Positions 44,365-50,790 of a DNA stretch of 50,790 nt are shown in pieces. The notes under the pieces are model-generated. The model was not told where the DNA came from. It saw only the letters and a program-made list of their open reading frames with translations, and did not search any database. Origin of the DNA: Halobacteriales archaeon QH_7_69_31 (GTDB taxonomy: Archaea; Halobacteriota; Halobacteria; Halobacteriales; Haloarculaceae); the NCBI GenBank assembly GCA_003021745.1, contig PXQY01000112.1:1-50790 (forward strand), in the 5' to 3' direction. The number at the start of each line of letters is the position of its first letter. Positions within the stretch are counted from its first letter, which is position 1. Made by a program: the position numbers and the translations under genes.

Positions 44365-45441
44365 ATGGGGCTGTTCCGATACGCGACCCGGCGGCTGCTT
44401 CAGGCGATACCCGTACTCCTCGGCATCGCGACGATCACCTTTTTCCTGAGCAACGCCGTCCCGGGCGACCCGATCGACATCATGCTCGGGCCGTCGCCGG
44501 CACAGGAACAGAAGGCGGCGATCCGCGCGAAGTACGGACTCGACCGGCCGCTGTGGCTCCGCTATATCACCTACCTCGGCGACGTTTCGCCGATCTGGCT
44601 GTCGACGGTCGATGGCTTCCCGTACGTGGCACCGGAGTTCGGCGTCGATCTCGGGCGGAGCATCCATTTCGGGGCGCCCGTCACGGAGAAGATCAAAGAG
44701 CGGCTCCCGGTGACGATGCTCCTCATGGGCTCGGCGTTCACGTTCGCGCTGGTCACCGCCGTGCCGCTCGGCGTCATCTCGGCGTACCGGCGAAACCAGC
44801 CCACCGACCACGTCTCCCGGGTCGTCGCCCTCGTCGGCGTCTCGACGCCGTCGTTCTGGATCGGGCTGGAGCTGATCATCGTGTTCTCCTTTTACCTCGG
44901 GTGGCTCCCCTCGAACAGCCTGGTGATGCCGTGGAACCTCCCGCCGGCGGCAGACCAGGCGGGGCTCCTCTCCGTCGAGTTCTGGCGGATAGCGGCGAGC
45001 CACCAGGTGCCGGTGCTGCAGCACCTGATCCTCCCGACGATCTCGCTTGGGACCCTCCAGATGGCGGCGATAACCCGGATCGAACGGTCGGCGATGCTCG
45101 AACAGCTCTCCCAGGACTACGTCCAGCTCGCGCGGGCCTACGGCGTCCGCGACCGGAAGATCCTCCGGAAACACGCGTTCCGGCCCGCCCAGCTGCCGGT
45201 GATTACCATCGTCGGCCTGAACCTGACCACGGCCTTCGGCGGCGCCGTGCTGACGGAGACGGTGTTCTCGATCAACGGGATGGGCACGCTGATACTCACC
45301 GGCGTGCTGAACATCGATTATCCGCTCATCATGGGCACGACGCTGGTCTTCGGTCTCATCTTCGTCCTGGGGGTCATCCTGACGGACATCTCCTATGCCT
45401 ACGTCGACCCGCGCGTCAGTTACGGGGACCAGGAGGCCTGA
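44365..45441 (+). CDS. ABC transporter permease, DppB type
   Basis: The 358-residue membrane subunit starts MGLFRYATRRLLQAIPVLLGI, a hallmark of DppB/OppB permeases, followed by ITFFLSNAVPGDPI. Six hydrophobic helices are visible, and the EAA coupling loop is near QLARAYGVRDRKILRKHAFRPAQ. It pairs with the DppC-type permease that begins two bases after its stop. Complete. Confidence 0.94.
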   Translation: MGLFRYATRRLLQAIPVLLGIATITFFLSNAVPGDPIDIMLGPSPAQEQKAAIRAKYGLDRPLWLRYITYLGDVSPIWLSTVDGFPYVAPEFGVDLGRSIHFGAPVTEKIKERLPVTMLLMGSAFTFALVTAVPLGVISAYRRNQPTDHVSRVVALVGVSTPSFWIGLELIIVFSFYLGWLPSNSLVMPWNLPPAADQAGLLSVEFWRIAASHQVPVLQHLILPTISLGTLQMAAITRIERSAMLEQLSQDYVQLARAYGVRDRKILRKHAFRPAQLPVITIVGLNLTTAFGGAVLTETVFSINGMGTLILTGVLNIDYPLIMGTTLVFGLIFVLGVILTDISYAYVDPRVSYGDQEA

Positions 45442-45442
45442 C

Positions 45443-46471
45443 ATGTCGGGGGAGACACCACACGATAGACGCGACGTGGACGGCCGCGCCGACGTGGAGA
45501 TCGACGCCGAGGACGACGGCGGGCTCGAAGCGGAGGAGGTCGAAGCCCGCGTCGGGCTTTCCTACACCCTCGTGCAGTTGCGTCGGGACCCGACGGCGCT
45601 GGCCGGGCTCGCGATAATCTCCGTCTCGACGGCCGTGGCGATCGTCGCGAGCATCGACGCGTTGCTCCTGGACTACTGGTTGACTCAGACCTTCTGGTAC
45701 CACCCGGAACTCGGGCCACACGCTGACACGAACCTACCCCCGTATGGCGTCTCGAACCAGTACTACGATGCGTCCCGGTCGACGCTCGCACACCCGCTCG
45801 GCACCGACTTCCGCGGCCGTGACGTCGCCGTCCGGCTGTTCTACGGCACCCGGATCGCGATCACCGTCGGGTTCACCTCGACCGTCATCGGGCTGGTCGG
45901 CGGCACGCTCACCGGGGCCGTCGCCGGCTACTACGGCGGCTGGATCGACGACGTGCTGATGCGGGGAGCTGAGATCCTGTACGCGATCCCCTTTCTCATC
46001 CTGGTGATCGTGATCGTCTCCGTGCTCGATCCCCAGCGGCAGAACGCACTTCTTGTGGCGATGGTCGGCGTCGGGATCGCGTCGATGCCGACGTTCGCCC
46101 GCCTGATCCGGTCGCGGGTGTTCTCCGTCCGGGAGGAGGAGTACGTCGAGGCGGCCAAGGCGGCCGGCGTGAAGGACCGGTGGATCATCCTCAGACACGT
46201 CATCCCGAACAGCTTCGCGCCGGTCTTAGTCCAGGCGACGCTGCAGATCGGGCTCGCGATCCTCATCATTGCCGGCCTGTCCTTTCTCGGCTTCGGCGCC
46301 CAGCCACCCCAGGCGTCGTGGGGCCAGATGCTGAACAAGGCCCGCCCCCTCCTGATCCCGAACCCGTGGTTCAGCATCTTCCCCGGCCTCTGTATCCTGT
46401 TCACCGTCGTCGGCTTCAACCTGCTCGGCGACGGCCTCAGAGACGCTGCGGACCCCCGTATTCAGAACTGA
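45443..46471 (+). CDS. ABC transporter permease, DppC type
   Basis: The 342-residue permease begins MSGETPHDRRDVDGRADVEID, with an acidic N-terminal extension of about 50 residues that is common in haloarchaea. The membrane core follows: LRRDPTALAGLAIISVS, then LAHPLGTDFRGRDVAVRLFYGTRIA (the DppC motif), VAGYYGGWIDDVLMR and the EAA loop YVEAAKAAGVKDRWIILRHVIPN. It ends GFNLLGDGLRDAADPR. One base separates it from the ATPase gene. Confidence 0.94.
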   Translation: MSGETPHDRRDVDGRADVEIDAEDDGGLEAEEVEARVGLSYTLVQLRRDPTALAGLAIISVSTAVAIVASIDALLLDYWLTQTFWYHPELGPHADTNLPPYGVSNQYYDASRSTLAHPLGTDFRGRDVAVRLFYGTRIAITVGFTSTVIGLVGGTLTGAVAGYYGGWIDDVLMRGAEILYAIPFLILVIVIVSVLDPQRQNALLVAMVGVGIASMPTFARLIRSRVFSVREEEYVEAAKAAGVKDRWIILRHVIPNSFAPVLVQATLQIGLAILIIAGLSFLGFGAQPPQASWGQMLNKARPLLIPNPWFSIFPGLCILFTVVGFNLLGDGLRDAADPRIQN

Positions 46472-46472
46472 C

Positions 46473-47603
46473 ATGAGCACACACGAGACGATCCTCGAAG
46501 TCGAGGACCTGAAGACGCAGTTCTTCACCGAGGAGGGCGTCGTTCGCGCCGTCGACGGCATCGATTTCGACGTGCGCCGCGGCGAGATCGTCGGCCTGGT
46601 CGGCGAGTCCGGCGCCGGCAAGAGCGTCGCGGTCCAGTCGATCCTCCGGCTCGTCGAGGAGCCGGGCGCCATCGTGGGCGGCGAGATCCGGTACAAGGAC
46701 GACCTCCTGTTCGGGCTCAAGGCGAGCGCGGACGACCCCCAGGAACGGACCGAGCGGGAGGAGATGCTATCCCGGACGGAGATGCGGACACAGATTCGCG
46801 GCCGGGAGATCGCGATCATCTTCCAGGACCCGATGGAGTCGTTGAACCCGGTCTACACCGTCGGCAGCCAGATCGAGGAGTTCATCGCGCTGAACCGGGA
46901 GGTCCCCGGCGACCAGGCCCGCGAGATCGCGATGGACACGCTGCGGGACGTCGGCATCCCGGAGGTGGAGTCCCGCTACGACGACTACCCCCACCAGTTC
47001 TCCGGCGGAATGAGACAGCGCGTCCTGATCGCGATGGCGCTGGCCTGCGAGCCGGACCTCATCGTCGCCGACGAGCCGACGACGGCGCTGGACGTCACCG
47101 TCGAGGCCCAGATCCTCAACCTCGTCGACGACCTCCAGGCCCGCTACGACACCAGCCTGGTGTGGGTCACCCACGACATGGGCGTCGTCGCCGAGATCTG
47201 TGACCGCGTCAACGTCATGTACCTCGGGGAGATCGTCGAGCAGGCGCCCGCCGACGACCTGTTCCACGACACCAAACACCCCTACACGTCGAAGCTGCTC
47301 GCGTCGCTGCCGCGGCCGGACCGGACGGTCGGGGAACTGGACTCGATCGGCGGCGTGATGCCGGAAGCGATAAACCCGCCATCCGGCTGCCGGTTCCACT
47401 CCCGGTGTCCGGAGGCCCGGGAGGTCTGTGCGGAGGTCCACCCGGACGAGCGGCCCTCGGCCGAGGCCGGCAGCCACCACACGGTCGCCTGCTTCCGGGA
47501 CGACGCCTTCGACGTCGGCTACTGGGACAGCCCCCCGATCGAGACGGAGGCGAGCGGTGGCTTCGCGGCCTCCCTGACCGCCGAGGAGGGCGAGTCCGGA
47601 TGA
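46473..47603 (+). CDS. ABC transporter ATP-binding protein, DppD type
   Basis: The 376-residue nucleotide-binding subunit has a Walker [16 protein letters not shown]-loop [13 protein letters not shown], signature [16 protein letters not shown], Walker [15 protein letters not shown] and H-loop [10 protein letters not shown]. The C-terminal oligopeptide domain with cysteines ([14 protein letters not shown]) may bind an Fe-S cluster or metal. It overlaps the second ATPase by 4 nt, so synthesis is coupled. Confidence 0.96.
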   Translation: MSTHETILEVEDLKTQFFTEEGVVRAVDGIDFDVRRGEIVGLVGESGAGKSVAVQSILRLVEEPGAIVGGEIRYKDDLLFGLKASADDPQERTEREEMLSRTEMRTQIRGREIAIIFQDPMESLNPVYTVGSQIEEFIALNREVPGDQAREIAMDTLRDVGIPEVESRYDDYPHQFSGGMRQRVLIAMALACEPDLIVADEPTTALDVTVEAQILNLVDDLQARYDTSLVWVTHDMGVVAEICDRVNVMYLGEIVEQAPADDLFHDTKHPYTSKLLASLPRPDRTVGELDSIGGVMPEAINPPSGCRFHSRCPEAREVCAEVHPDERPSAEAGSHHTVACFRDDAFDVGYWDSPPIETEASGGFAASLTAEEGESG

Positions 47604-49198
47604 GCACGGAACCCGACGCGGGCAGCGCCGGGGCGGTCCAGCCCGGGTTCGGCGAGCCCCTGCTCGAAGTCTCGAACCTGAAGAAATACTTCGGCAACAG
47701 CGAGGGCTTTCTCGGCCCGATCACGTTCGACCGCGACGGCGCCGTCCCGCGGCCCACGGTCGAGCGCGAGTGGGTGCGCGCGGTCGACGGCGTGGAGTTC
47801 GACATCAAGCGGGGCGAGACGCTCGGGCTCGTCGGCGAGTCCGGCTGCGGGAAGTCGACGCTCGCCCGGACGCTGTTGAAGCTGGTCGAGCCGACCGACG
47901 GCGAGGTCCAGTTCAAGGGCGTCGACCTGGCCGACGCCGGCGGCGAGCAGCTCCGCCGGATGCGGAAGGACATGCAGATCATCTTCCAGGACCCCCAGTC
48001 CTCGCTGGACCCGCGGATGAAGGTCGGGCCCATCATCGAGGAGCCGATGAAGGCCCACGACCTGCCGGAGTCGGACCCGTCGGTGTCGGCGCGCGCGGAC
48101 GTGCGAAACGACACGGAGTACGCCGTCGACGTGACGGTCGACGACGACGTAGACGTGGCGGTCGACGCGACCGACGGGGTCGCGGTCGCCGACGTCGAGG
48201 TAGTCGAGACGGAGGAGGGCGTGACCGCCACCGCCGAGTCGGACCTGCTCGGTGCGACGGTCGAGGAGGCCGGCGACCGGGTCCAGGTCACGGTGTCCAT
48301 GTCCGCCTCGAAAGGCGCGGTCCGTCGGGCTCGCGTCCGGGAACTGCTCGGGAAGGTCGGCCTGGACCCCCAGCACTACAACCGGTACCCCCACCAGTTC
48401 TCCGGCGGCCAGCGCCAGCGGATCAACCTCGCCCGCGCCCTGTCGGTGAACCCGGACTTCATCGTCTGCGACGAGCCGACCAGCGCACTCGACGCCTCCA
48501 TCCAGGCGCAGGTGCTGAACACGATGAACGAGCTACAGGACGAATTCGGGCTCACCTACCTGTTCATCAGCCACGACTTGAGCGTCATCCGGTACATCGC
48601 CGACCGTGTCGCGGTGATGTACCTCGGGGAGATCGTGGAACTCGCCGACAAGGAGGAGCTGTTCGAGAACCCGAAGCACCCCTATACCGACGCGCTGCTG
48701 TCGGCGATCCCGGCCCCGGATCCCCGGGCAACCGAGGCGCGGGCCCCGTTGGAGGGCGACGTGCCGTCGCCGATCGACCCGCCGAGCGGCTGCCGGTTCC
48801 GGACCCGGTGTCCGGAGCTCATCGCGCCGCCGGAGTACGACTTCTCCGAGGCCGAGTGGGACGCCGTCCGGGCGTTCACCCGCGCCGTCGACCGTCGCGC
48901 GCCGGCCATCGACGCCGCGGAGGCCGACGAAGAGCGCGGCGCCGGGACCCTGCGCCGGGAGCTCCGGATGACCTACTTCGAGGACGTCGACGTCGGCGGC
49001 GAGGCGGGCGAGGTCGTCGACGAGGCGATCGCGGCCGTCGTCGACGGCGACCCCGAGACCGCCGACGCGTTGCTCCAGGAGGCCTTCGCCGAACGCAGCA
49101 TCTGCGCCCGCGAGGACCCGAACTACGTACTCGAGCCGGAACTTGGTGGCAGCGTCCACAAGGCGGACTGCCACCTGCACCGCGGGGACGCCGACTAG
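47600..49198 (+). CDS. ABC transporter ATP-binding protein, DppF type, with an acidic insertion
   Basis: The second nucleotide-binding subunit has 532 residues. Walker [17 protein letters not shown]-loop [13 protein letters not shown], signature [15 protein letters not shown], Walker [15 protein letters not shown] and [11 protein letters not shown] are intact, followed by the [13 protein letters not shown] domain. Two features are unusual. Between [13 protein letters not shown] and [13 protein letters not shown] lies an insertion of about 78 residues (159-236), strand-rich and acidic, in the helical domain. The C-terminus extends about 130 residues beyond the Oligo_HPY part and ends with CHLHRGDAD. 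Both may be haloarchaeal elaborations. Confidence 0.92.
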   Translation: MSTEPDAGSAGAVQPGFGEPLLEVSNLKKYFGNSEGFLGPITFDRDGAVPRPTVEREWVRAVDGVEFDIKRGETLGLVGESGCGKSTLARTLLKLVEPTDGEVQFKGVDLADAGGEQLRRMRKDMQIIFQDPQSSLDPRMKVGPIIEEPMKAHDLPESDPSVSARADVRNDTEYAVDVTVDDDVDVAVDATDGVAVADVEVVETEEGVTATAESDLLGATVEEAGDRVQVTVSMSASKGAVRRARVRELLGKVGLDPQHYNRYPHQFSGGQRQRINLARALSVNPDFIVCDEPTSALDASIQAQVLNTMNELQDEFGLTYLFISHDLSVIRYIADRVAVMYLGEIVELADKEELFENPKHPYTDALLSAIPAPDPRATEARAPLEGDVPSPIDPPSGCRFRTRCPELIAPPEYDFSEAEWDAVRAFTRAVDRRAPAIDAAEADEERGAGTLRRELRMTYFEDVDVGGEAGEVVDEAIAAVVDGDPETADALLQEAFAERSICAREDPNYVLEPELGGSVHKADCHLHRGDAD

Positions 49199-49665
49199 CG
49201 CTTCACCGCACGGAAAAACTGTAACCTCGAACGCCCTCGGCGCGCTCGACCACGCACTCGGAGAGACGACACCACCCGCCACCGCCTGGAAAGCCCTCGG
49301 CCGGCTGGCGAACAGACCCGGACACGATACCACCCGGACCGCCACCGCCTCGACAGCCCTCGGCCGGCTGGCGAACAGACCCGGACACGATACCACCCGG
49401 ACCGCCACCGCCTCGAAAGCCCTCGGCCGGCTGGCGAACAGACCCGGACACGATACTACCCAGACCGCGTCCACCTGGAAAGCCCTCGGCCGGCTCGCGA
49501 ACACACCCGGACACGTTACCACTCAGACCGCATCCACCTGGAAAGCCCTCGGCCGGCTGGCGGACCACGCTGTGAGGGATATCCTCGCTCACGTGCGTTC
49601 GCTCGGATAGGGCCCTCACAGCGGCCGCCACCCGGCCTCGCCCTTTCAGTCCACCAGGAGATTGA
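49199..49665. other. Intergenic region dominated by a 63-bp minisatellite
   Basis: This is the gap between the transporter operon and the convergent BsuPI-like gene. Apart from the tandem repeats it holds a short GC-rich spacer (49600-49665). Several long frames cross it on both strands, but only because the repeat unit is a multiple of three. Confidence 0.6.
49230..49600 (+). repeat. Tandem 63-bp repeats
   Basis: Units start at 49290, 49353, 49416, 49479 and 49542 (the last is partial), exactly 63 bp apart. A diverged 57-bp unit precedes them from about 49233. Each begins with (A)AAGCCCTCGGCCGGCT. The first three are nearly identical; units 4 and 5 carry scattered substitutions. In one plus frame the unit encodes ALGRLANRPGHDTT repeatedly, but there is no support for translation. 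Confidence 0.95.
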
Positions 49666-50478
49666 TTATTGGACGGGGCGTGCGCGCGTCGACCGCCGCG
49701 AGCATCCGCGAGCGGCGGTCGAGACGTCGTGCGCGAGGGACGACCGAACCCGAGCGCAAGCGAGGGTGAGGGAGTCGGCTGGGGAGGTCTGTGGTGCGGT
49801 CGCGGTGCTGTACCTGGTGGATTCGAAGGGCGAGACCGCGGTCGATCCGGCCCGGAGGCCGCAAGCACCGCAGCGAAGCGAGGAGCGCAGCGTGCCTCCC
49901 GGCCGGTCGAGCCGGTCGAGGGCTTCGGAGGGGGAAGTAGCGTAAGTGTTGGCGTCGGAGAGCCGGTCGAGGGCTTCGGCGGTGGAGTTGGGTGCGGTCG
50001 TTCCGCCGGCGGGCCGACGGCCGTCGACCGCCAGGAACGCGCTGATCTCCACGTCGCCGGTCGCCGGCTCCCAGCGGGTGGGGTCGCCGACGCGCTTGAT
50101 GCGGCCGTCCCACCGGCGCCTGACGCGCTTGCGTTCCTGTGAGCGGAAGGATAGCTGGCCGCCCCCGACGTCCCGGAGCCGGCGCCGGGGTTCGTCGCTG
50201 GCCTCGAGGAGGCCGTCGACGGCCCACCCCCAGAGCCGCGGCGTGGGCGTCTCGACGGTGACCGGGACCGGGAAGCGGTTGCGGAACTCGATGGTGAGGT
50301 CGATCGGGTCGCCGGCGGCGTAGCGGTCGCGGTCGGTGACGACGGTGACGTCGACGGCGCGGCGCGCCAGCCGCTGGGGGACGAAGAAGCCGATGAGGCG
50401 GCCGAGGTGGTCCGGGTTCTCGTCGGCGTCGAGCCCGAAGCGATCCTCGACCTCGCGGGTGGCGTCGCCGGGGTCCAT
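49666..50478 (-). CDS. BsuPI-like beta-sandwich protein with an aberrant C-terminus
   Basis: The protein starts MDPGDATREVEDRFGLDADEN. Its core (about residues 40-150) looks like a BsuPI-type intracellular proteinase inhibitor or immunoglobulin-like domain: YAAGDPIDLTIEFRNRFPVPVTVET, LSFRSQERKRVRRRWDG and WEPATGDVEISAFLAVDGRRP. After residue 160 the sequence becomes Ala/Thr/Ser-rich with repeats EALDRLSDANTYATSPSEALDRLD, and then reads into arginine/cysteine-rich sequence typical of non-coding spacer. The natural stop is therefore probably lost near 50000 and the C-terminal 100 residues are read-through. It is 5 bp downstream of gatB. Confidence 0.65.
   Translation of the reverse strand: MDPGDATREVEDRFGLDADENPDHLGRLIGFFVPQRLARRAVDVTVVTDRDRYAAGDPIDLTIEFRNRFPVPVTVETPTPRLWGWAVDGLLEASDEPRRRLRDVGGGQLSFRSQERKRVRRRWDGRIKRVGDPTRWEPATGDVEISAFLAVDGRRPAGGTTAPNSTAEALDRLSDANTYATSPSEALDRLDRPGGTLRSSLRCGACGLRAGSTAVSPFESTRYSTATAPQTSPADSLTLACARVRSSLAHDVSTAARGCSRRSTRARPVQ
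49909..49979 (-). repeat. 51-bp direct repeat related to the 63-bp array, opposite orientation
   Basis: The 20-mer GAGCCGGTCGAGGGCTTCGG occurs at 49909-49928 and 49960-49979, 51 bp apart. On the minus strand it reads CCGAAGCCCTCGACCGGCTC, which matches the head of the 63-bp unit (AAAGCCCTCGGCCGGCT). The repeat lies inside the 3' part of the BsuPI-like gene. Confidence 0.85.
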
Positions 50479-50483
50479 CGTTT

Positions 50484-50790
50484 TCAGTCCTCGAGTTCGG
50501 CCCGGAGGCGTTCGTTCACGGTGCCGGGGTCGGCCGACCCGCCGGTCGCATCCATCACCTGGCCGACGAGGAAGTTCAGCGCGCCGTCCTCGCCGGCGTG
50601 GTAGTCCTCGACGGCGCCGGGGTTGTCGGCGACCGCGGACTCGACGGCGGCGGCGACCGCGTCGTCGTCCGTCTTGCCGAGGCCCTCCCGCTCGACGATC
50701 TCGTCCGGCGGTAGCCCGTCGTCGAGCATCCGGCGTAGCACCGTCTCCTCGGCGTTCTTGACGGTGATGGCCGCCTCGTCCACCAGCTCG
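50484..50790 (-). CDS. gatB: Asp/Glu-tRNA amidotransferase subunit B, C-terminal part (partial)
   Basis: GatB is the kinase/tRNA-binding subunit of the GatCAB amidotransferase, which makes Gln-tRNA or Asn-tRNA from mischarged tRNA. Only the last 101 residues are in the window; the gene enters from beyond 50790. The visible part is the YqeY-like tail domain: ELVDEAAITVKNAEETVLRRM, then NPGAVEDYHAGEDGALNFLVGQVM and a final ADPGTVNERLRAELED. This ending is characteristic. Confidence 0.9.
   Translation of the reverse strand, partial: ELVDEAAITVKNAEETVLRRMLDDGLPPDEIVEREGLGKTDDDAVAAAVESAVADNPGAVEDYHAGEDGALNFLVGQVMDATGGSADPGTVNERLRAELED

Noticed and set aside
49230-49600. CRISPR array
   Set aside because: The units are contiguous 63-bp tandem copies without unique spacers, and no cas genes are nearby.
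49143-49610. Protein with repeated ALGRLANRPGHDTT units
   Set aside because: The frame overlaps the end of the transporter ATPase, and the repeat is open in several frames because its length is divisible by three; no start signal or codon bias supports translation.

Overview
The window is about 50.8 kb of haloarchaeal chromosome (class Halobacteria; the genus cannot be resolved from sequence alone). The evidence is very high GC, strongly acidic proteins, twin-arginine lipoproteins, U-run termination, and archaeal or haloarchaeal genes: archaeosine synthase ArcS with its radical SAM partner RaSEA, GGGP synthase, class I HMG-CoA reductase, type II methionine aminopeptidase, a MoaD/SAMP1-like protein and NADP-isocitrate dehydrogenase. 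No rRNA, tRNA or CRISPR array was seen.

Layout. 0-2.5 kb: purine genes purC, purS, purQ. 2.5-6.2 kb: RaSEA, a VanZ-like protein and a tungsten aldehyde ferredoxin oxidoreductase. 6.2-10.3 kb: an accessory stretch with two lipoproteins, an internally deleted IS630-type element, a decayed NTF2-like gene, a methyltransferase and a decayed duplicate gene. 10.3-13.3 kb: a minus-strand operon arcS, gene X, SAMP1/MoaD, gene Y, gene Z. 13.4-24 kb: deoC, a tRNA methylthiotransferase, a cation efflux protein, HIT, zinc-ribbon, map, DUF63, HAD, nucleoside phosphorylase, thioesterase, asparaginase-family and icd genes. 24-31.5 kb: lipoprotein, cupin, thrC, DapA-family, zinc-ribbon, membrane protein, hmgA, amidohydrolase. 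31.5-37 kb: rhomboid protease and the NAD operon nadABC. 37-42 kb: gpmI, GGGP synthase, topA. 42.6-49.2 kb: a complete oligopeptide-type ABC transporter operon. 49.2-50.8 kb: a minisatellite, a BsuPI-like gene and the 3' end of gatB.

The most striking observation is a pattern, not a single gene. Many conserved genes that look intact on both sides lack an internal block of roughly 20-55 codons compared with my knowledge of their families. purQ, deoC, the asparaginase and topA change frame at the junction. gpmI and the DapA homologue stay in frame. In arcS the expected segment seems replaced by a 59-bp exact copy of sequence from the neighbouring gene X. aor and the DUF63 gene appear to lack their 5' ends. 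Short tandem duplications sit at gene ends near 1.8, 15.3 and 49.4 kb. Because core genes are hit, an assembly or consensus artefact is the leading explanation; genuine microhomology-type deletion is the alternative. Raw reads would settle it.

Functional themes: purine synthesis; archaeosine tRNA modification (RaSEA and ArcS about 8 kb apart, with a mobile-element-scarred stretch between them); ct6A-type methylthiolation of tRNA; tungstopterin chemistry (AOR plus a MoaD-like protein); NAD de novo synthesis with a palindrome at its promoter; isoprenoid lipid synthesis; and peptide import. A DtxR-like palindrome lies without an obvious iron gene between purC and purS.
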